Shown here in pieces: positions 60,399 to 64,000 of a stretch of 64,000 nucleotides of DNA (positions are counted from its first letter, which is position 1; each line of letters opens with the position of its first letter). Source of the stretch: Occultella aeris (GTDB lineage Bacteria > Actinomycetota > Actinomycetes > Actinomycetales > Beutenbergiaceae); assembly GCF_902703175.1 (NCBI RefSeq), contig NZ_CACRYJ010000044.1:1-64000 (forward strand), written 5' to 3'. A program made the position numbers and the translations under genes. The notes beneath the pieces were generated by a model. The model saw only the letters and a program-made list of their open reading frames with translations. It searched no databases and was not told where the DNA came from.

Positions 60399-62329
60399 AC
60401 CGGCTCCAGCACGGGAGCGCCGACGCCCGCCGCCGCCTCCGTGAAGTGGCGCCGCTCGGAGTGCTCGCCCTTCTTGCCGATGTTGAACGAGCTGACCGGT
60501 CGGTGGTAGCCCATCACGCGGGTCCAGACCTCACAGACGACGGGCCGGGCGTCCGGGTCGGCGGCGGCGCAGCGCGGGCAGGTCGGCCGCTCCCCCGCCA
60601 GATAGCCGTGCGCCGGGCAGATCGAGAACGTCGGGGTGACGGTCAGGTACGGCAGCGAGAACCGTTCGAGCGAGCGACGCACCAGCCGCTTGCAGGCGTC
60701 GGCGTCGGAGAGCCGCTCGCTCAGGTACAGGTGCAGCACGGTGCCGCCGGTGTATTTGCGCTGCAGGTCGTCCTGGCGGGTGAGGGCCTCGAACGGGTCG
60801 TCGGTGAAGCCGACGGGCAGCTGGGAGGAGTTCGTGTAGTAGGGGTTGGCGTCGGTGCCTGCCTGGACGATGCCGCGGAAGCGGCGCCGGTCCTCCTTGG
60901 CGAACCGGTACGTGGTGCCTTCGGCCGGGGTCGCCTCGAGGTTGTACAGGTGGCCGGTCTCCTCCTGGTAGCCGATCAGGCGCTCGCGCACGTGATCCAG
61001 CACCCGGACGACCAGCGCGTGCCCGCGCGGGTCGGTGAGGTCGTAGGCATCGGCGGTGAAGTTGCGAACCATCTCGTTCATCCCGTTCACGCCGAGCGTC
61101 GAGAAGTGGTTGTCGAGCGAGGGCAGGTAGCGCCGCGTGTACGGGTACAGGCCCGCCTCGAGCCAGCCGGCGACGGCGGTCCGCTTGAGCTCCAGCGACT
61201 CCTTGCCGAGGTCCAGCAGCCGGTCCAGCGCCGCCACGAGCGCAATCTCGTCGCCCGCGTGCAGGTACCCCAACCGGGCGCAGTTGACGGTCACCACGCC
61301 GATCGACCCGGTCAGCTCCGCGGACCCGAACAGCCCGTTGCCCCTCGCCAGCAGCTCACGCAGGTCGAGCTGCAGCCGGCAGCACATCGAGCGGATCATG
61401 CCCGGGTCCAGGTCGGAGTTGATGAAGTTCTGGAAGTACGGCAGCCCGTACTTCGCGGTCATCGCGAACAGCGCCTGCGCGTTCTCGGAGTCCCAGTCGA
61501 AGTCCTTGGTGATGTTGTAGGTGGGGATCGGGAAGGTGAAGACCCGCCCGCCGGCGTCACCGGTGGTCATCACGTCGATGTACGCCCGGTTGATCAGGTC
61601 CATCTCGGCCTGCAGGTCGCCATAGCTGAAGTCGCACTCCTGCCCAGCGACCATCGGGATCTGCTCGCGCAGGTCGTCGGGGCAGGTCCAGTCGAACGTG
61701 AGGTTCGTGAACGGGGTCTGGGTGCCCCACCGCGAGGACGCGTTCAGGTTGTGGATCATCTCCTGCAGGCACTGGTGCACCTGCTCGTAGGTCATCGCGT
61801 CCACCCGCACGAACGGGGCCAGATAGGTGTCGAAGGAGCTGAACGCCTGCGCCCCGGCCCACTCGTTCTGCAACGTGCCGAGGAAGTTCACGATCTGCCC
61901 GACGGCGGCGGAGAGGTGCCGGGGCGGCCGAGCCGCGATCGCACCGGGGACCCCGTTGAACCCTTCGTGCAGCAGTGCGCGCAACGACCAGCCGGCGCAG
62001 TAGCCGGAGAGCATGTCGAGGTCGTGGATGTGCAGGTCCGCCTCGCGGTGGGCGCGGCCGACCGCGGCCGGGTAGACCGTGTCCAGCCAGTAGTTCGCGA
62101 TGACCTTGCCTGAGGTGTTCAGCATCAGACCGCCGAGCGAGAAGCCCTGGTTCGCGTTCGCGTTGACGCGCCAGTCGCTGCGGTCCAGGTAGTCGTCCAC
62201 CGCCGCGATCGGGTCGACGAGGGTGGGCGCGAGGGCAGTGCCCGACGGCGTCACGTGGGTCGCGTGGTCGGATGTTGCCGACGGCGTCGCGTGGGTTGGT
62301 CGGGTGGGTGGGAGGTTCTGGGTGCTCAC
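60395..62329 (-). CDS. nrdD: Anaerobic (class III) ribonucleoside-triphosphate reductase
   Basis: 644 aa from GTG 62329, preceded by AAGGAG. No N-terminal ATP-cone is evident; instead there is a ~45-residue Thr/Pro/His-rich stretch. The barrel contains NANANQGFSLGGLMLNTSGKV and NCARLGYLHAG. The zinc-site cysteines (CPAHGYLAGERPTCPRC and VVCEVW) precede the glycyl-radical loop RVMGYHRPVSSFN, with Gly607 the expected radical site. It lets the cell make deoxynucleotides without oxygen, so the organism is probably facultative. Upstream NrdR boxes indicate control by NrdR. Confidence 0.94.
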   Translation of the reverse strand: MSTQNLPPTRPTHATPSATSDHATHVTPSGTALAPTLVDPIAAVDDYLDRSDWRVNANANQGFSLGGLMLNTSGKVIANYWLDTVYPAAVGRAHREADLHIHDLDMLSGYCAGWSLRALLHEGFNGVPGAIAARPPRHLSAAVGQIVNFLGTLQNEWAGAQAFSSFDTYLAPFVRVDAMTYEQVHQCLQEMIHNLNASSRWGTQTPFTNLTFDWTCPDDLREQIPMVAGQECDFSYGDLQAEMDLINRAYIDVMTTGDAGGRVFTFPIPTYNITKDFDWDSENAQALFAMTAKYGLPYFQNFINSDLDPGMIRSMCCRLQLDLRELLARGNGLFGSAELTGSIGVVTVNCARLGYLHAGDEIALVAALDRLLDLGKESLELKRTAVAGWLEAGLYPYTRRYLPSLDNHFSTLGVNGMNEMVRNFTADAYDLTDPRGHALVVRVLDHVRERLIGYQEETGHLYNLEATPAEGTTYRFAKEDRRRFRGIVQAGTDANPYYTNSSQLPVGFTDDPFEALTRQDDLQRKYTGGTVLHLYLSERLSDADACKRLVRRSLERFSLPYLTVTPTFSICPAHGYLAGERPTCPRCAAADPDARPVVCEVWTRVMGYHRPVSSFNIGKKGEHSERRHFTEAAAGVGAPVLEPV

Positions 62330-62382
62330 GGTGGGCTCCTTGGTCCGAAGTGGATTCGACCTCTCGACCGTAGAACCGCTGG

Positions 62383-62430
62383 AGGCTAGATGTTGTGGTG
62401 CAACACGCTGCCATTTACTACATGTTGTGG
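62383..62430. promoter_or_regulatory. Pair of NrdR boxes upstream of nrdDG
   Basis: Box 1 (62383-62398) contains CTAGATGTTGTGG and box 2 (62415-62430) contains CTACATGTTGTGG. Both match the NrdR consensus acaCwAtATaTwGtgt at every strongly conserved position. The conserved C of each box is 32 bp apart, the three-turn spacing usual for NrdR pairs. They lie 54-101 bp upstream of the nrdD start. The surrounding 285-bp gap (62330-62614) holds no gene and must also carry the promoter of the divergent sigma factor. Confidence 0.85.
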
Positions 62431-62614
62431 TTTGCTGACGTGAGGTGCGAAAACATCGGGACGTTGGTCCCTGGCGGCACCACAATCGGGAGTGGCCGAC
62501 TCAACGGTTCGGGACGCTGGGTCGTCTACCTCTATGAAGGCCGGCCCGACGCCGGCCGCACCGGGAGCCGCGCCGACCCCGTTTGCCGGTGACAGGTTGC
62601 GATGAGGGGACAAC

Positions 62615-63139
62615 ATGAGCCACTGGGAACCGGTCCTGACGGACCTGGTGCGCCAACGAGGGGGTGCGTTGGTGCGGTACGCGACCCTGCTCTGCGGGGA
62701 TCTCGCGGAGGGTGAGGACCTCGTCCAGGAGGCCCTCACGAAGGTGTTCGCGGTGATGCGCAAGCCACCCCGCGGCGACGACGGCGTGGCCGTCGAGCAC
62801 GCGGAGGCCTACGTGCGCCGCACCGTCCTGACGCTCTACCTGGATGGCTACCGCCGCCGTCGGCGCTGGGCCGCCGTGCGGCACCTGCTGCCCGGCTCGG
62901 ACTCCACCGCCGGTCCCGAGCGGCACAGCCCGGACCGCCTCGACGTGGACCGCGCCCTGGCCCTGCTCGGACCCAGGCAGCGTGCCTGCATGGTCCTGCG
63001 CTACTACGCGGACCTCACCGTGCCGCAGATCGCCGACGAGCTCGGCGTGAGCCCCGGCACCGTGAAACGGCACCTGCACGACGCGGGCCTGCACCTGGTG
63101 GCCGAACTCGATGGGTCCCTGGAAGGAGAACGGCGATGA
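62615..63139 (+). CDS. ECF RNA polymerase sigma factor, SigE family
   Basis: 174 aa. Region 2 (LVRYATLLCGDLAEGEDLVQEALTKVFAVM) and region 4 (ALALLGPRQRACMVLRYYADLTVPQIADELGVSPGTVKRHLHDA) are complete, of the actinobacterial SigE-type (SigE_rel) group. GAGGGG lies ~10 bases before the ATG. The stop overlaps the start of the next gene (ATGA, 63136-63139), which encodes a membrane-anchored protein that may be its anti-sigma partner. Confidence 0.9.
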   Translation: MSHWEPVLTDLVRQRGGALVRYATLLCGDLAEGEDLVQEALTKVFAVMRKPPRGDDGVAVEHAEAYVRRTVLTLYLDGYRRRRRWAAVRHLLPGSDSTAGPERHSPDRLDVDRALALLGPRQRACMVLRYYADLTVPQIADELGVSPGTVKRHLHDAGLHLVAELDGSLEGERR

Positions 63140-64000
63140 ACCTCGAAGACATGCTCCGCAACGAGGCGCGCGCGAGCGCGCCCAACCCGCTGACCTCCCG
63201 CACCGGTGAGCTCATCGCCGGGGTCAGGCGCCGCCGTCGGGCCCGCGCCGCAGGCGCCACCATGGCGAGCGTCGCCACCGTTGCCGCGATCGGCGTGATC
63301 GTGTGGCAGGTGAGCGACCTCGACCGAGACCCACTGCCGCCGGCTCAGCCGGTCGAGGTGTGCACGCTGACGATCGACGACCTCCTGCCGGACGGCGTCT
63401 CGTCCGCGGTGGTGTCCTCGGCGATCGCGACCGACGGGCAGGGGCCGGCGGTGGTGGTCACGACCACCGTGGAGAACCCCGACGACGGTGACTTCGACGT
63501 GCCGGTCAGCTCGATCTCCTCCTACGCGGTGGACCCGGTGACCGGATCGGTGCGCGGGTACCACCTGGACGGCCGCTCGGCCGAGATGATCACCGTGCCC
63601 GCCGGGAACGCGGTGGACTGGTCGGCCACATTCGAGTTCTCGGCATGCGAGGGCGAGTCCCTTGCCGACGGTGACTATGAGCTGTACCAGGTCGGCTCCG
63701 TCGTGGATTCCGGTCGGTGGGCCACGGGCGCGGAGGCGTTCTCGGTCACCGACGGCGTGGTCGGCCCCATGGACCCGGCGACCGAGGGGCCGACGGACGA
63801 GCCCACCGATCCGGAGACCGATGACCCGGCCGACCCGGTCGACGCCCTCGAGCCCGCCCCGGTGTTCGAGCCGATGTGCGGCGACGCCTGGGCGCCGCCG
63901 ACCATGAATACCGGCCTCGAGCTGACCGTGGAGTGGCCGGACGGCCCGTTCGTCTCCGATCCGTCCACCGGCGAGAACTCCATGTCCCTGGAGCCGACGG
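63136..64000 (+). CDS. Membrane-anchored extracytoplasmic protein, partial (runs off right edge)
   Basis: At least 288 residues, open at the window end. Residues 1-35 are cytoplasmic (MNLEDMLRNEARASAPNPLT) with a basic RRRRRAR cluster, followed by one transmembrane helix (GATMASVATVAAIGVIVW). The rest is extracytoplasmic, with Thr/Asp/Pro-rich linker (PTDEPTDPETDDPADP near residue 220) and four Cys. GAAGGAG precedes the ATG. Position and topology fit an anti-sigma factor for the upstream ECF sigma factor, but no zinc-binding anti-sigma motif is seen, so this is inference. Confidence 0.75.
   Translation, partial: MNLEDMLRNEARASAPNPLTSRTGELIAGVRRRRRARAAGATMASVATVAAIGVIVWQVSDLDRDPLPPAQPVEVCTLTIDDLLPDGVSSAVVSSAIATDGQGPAVVVTTTVENPDDGDFDVPVSSISSYAVDPVTGSVRGYHLDGRSAEMITVPAGNAVDWSATFEFSACEGESLADGDYELYQVGSVVDSGRWATGAEAFSVTDGVVGPMDPATEGPTDEPTDPETDDPADPVDALEPAPVFEPMCGDAWAPPTMNTGLELTVEWPDGPFVSDPSTGENSMSLEPT

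Overview
The window is GC-rich chromosomal DNA from an actinobacterium. Supporting signs are dense gene packing with ATGA/GTGA overlaps, many GTG starts, genes that begin within a few bases of a TANNNT -10 box (leaderless style), a DUF222/HNH (13E12-type) protein, a K+-independent-type proton-pumping pyrophosphatase and actinobacterial-type LeuRS, HolA and ComEA/ComEC. The gene mix fits Micrococcales (a Beutenbergia/Ruania/Georgenia-like lineage is my guess, not a measurement). I see no tRNA, rRNA, IS element, prophage or CRISPR array.

Layout. 1-225: noncoding edge with a LacI-like palindrome and a hairpin. 226-5236: a Pro/Gln-rich membrane protein, hemW-lepA, and an unknown membrane protein. 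5321-8714: the transglutaminase / alpha-E / circularly permuted ATP-grasp triad. 8843-12667: a DUF1801 protein, a CoA-transferase A/B pair divergent from a thiolase, and an orphan PemK-like protein. 12825-19184: rpsT with a double hairpin, a GT4 glycosyltransferase, a kinase-like protein and the comEA-comEC-holA operon. 19339-24400: a HerA-like ATPase, an MFS transporter preceded by a striking helically phased repeat array, and a second kinase-like protein. 24464-27571: leuS with a tiny leucine-codon leader peptide. 27667-31482: a LacI / solute-binding lipoprotein / sulfatase operon with two operator-like palindromes. 31685-33875: a flavin reductase / MarR / luciferase-like trio with its own palindrome.

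34119-44923 is the most interesting block. A minus-strand operon (LacI, uxaC, fructuronate reductase-like dehydrogenase, gluconokinase-like FGGY kinase) is divergent from a sugar isomerase, a Gfo/Idh oxidoreductase, gnd (6-phosphogluconate dehydrogenase) and larE-larB (nickel-pincer cofactor synthesis). The usual lower hexuronate genes (uxuA, kdgK, kdgA) are absent from the window. Together the genes suggest a route glucuronate > fructuronate > mannonate > gluconate > 6-phosphogluconate > ribulose-5-phosphate, in which a nickel-pincer (LarA-family) gluconate 2-epimerase encoded elsewhere would do the mannonate-to-gluconate step. A nearly identical 24-bp operator flanks the lacI gene on both sides.

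44980-51672: a small acidic coupled ORF, two CNNM/HlyC-type membrane proteins, an MntR-like regulator, a VKOR-type thiol oxidoreductase and a repeat-rich membrane-anchored metallophosphoesterase. 52051-59517: a DUF222/HNH protein with internal repeats, an MFS transporter, an SDR, a cupin and hppA. 59670-62430: nrdD-nrdG (anaerobic class III ribonucleotide reductase) with two well-spaced NrdR boxes. 62615-64000: an ECF sigma factor coupled to a membrane-anchored protein that runs off the right edge.
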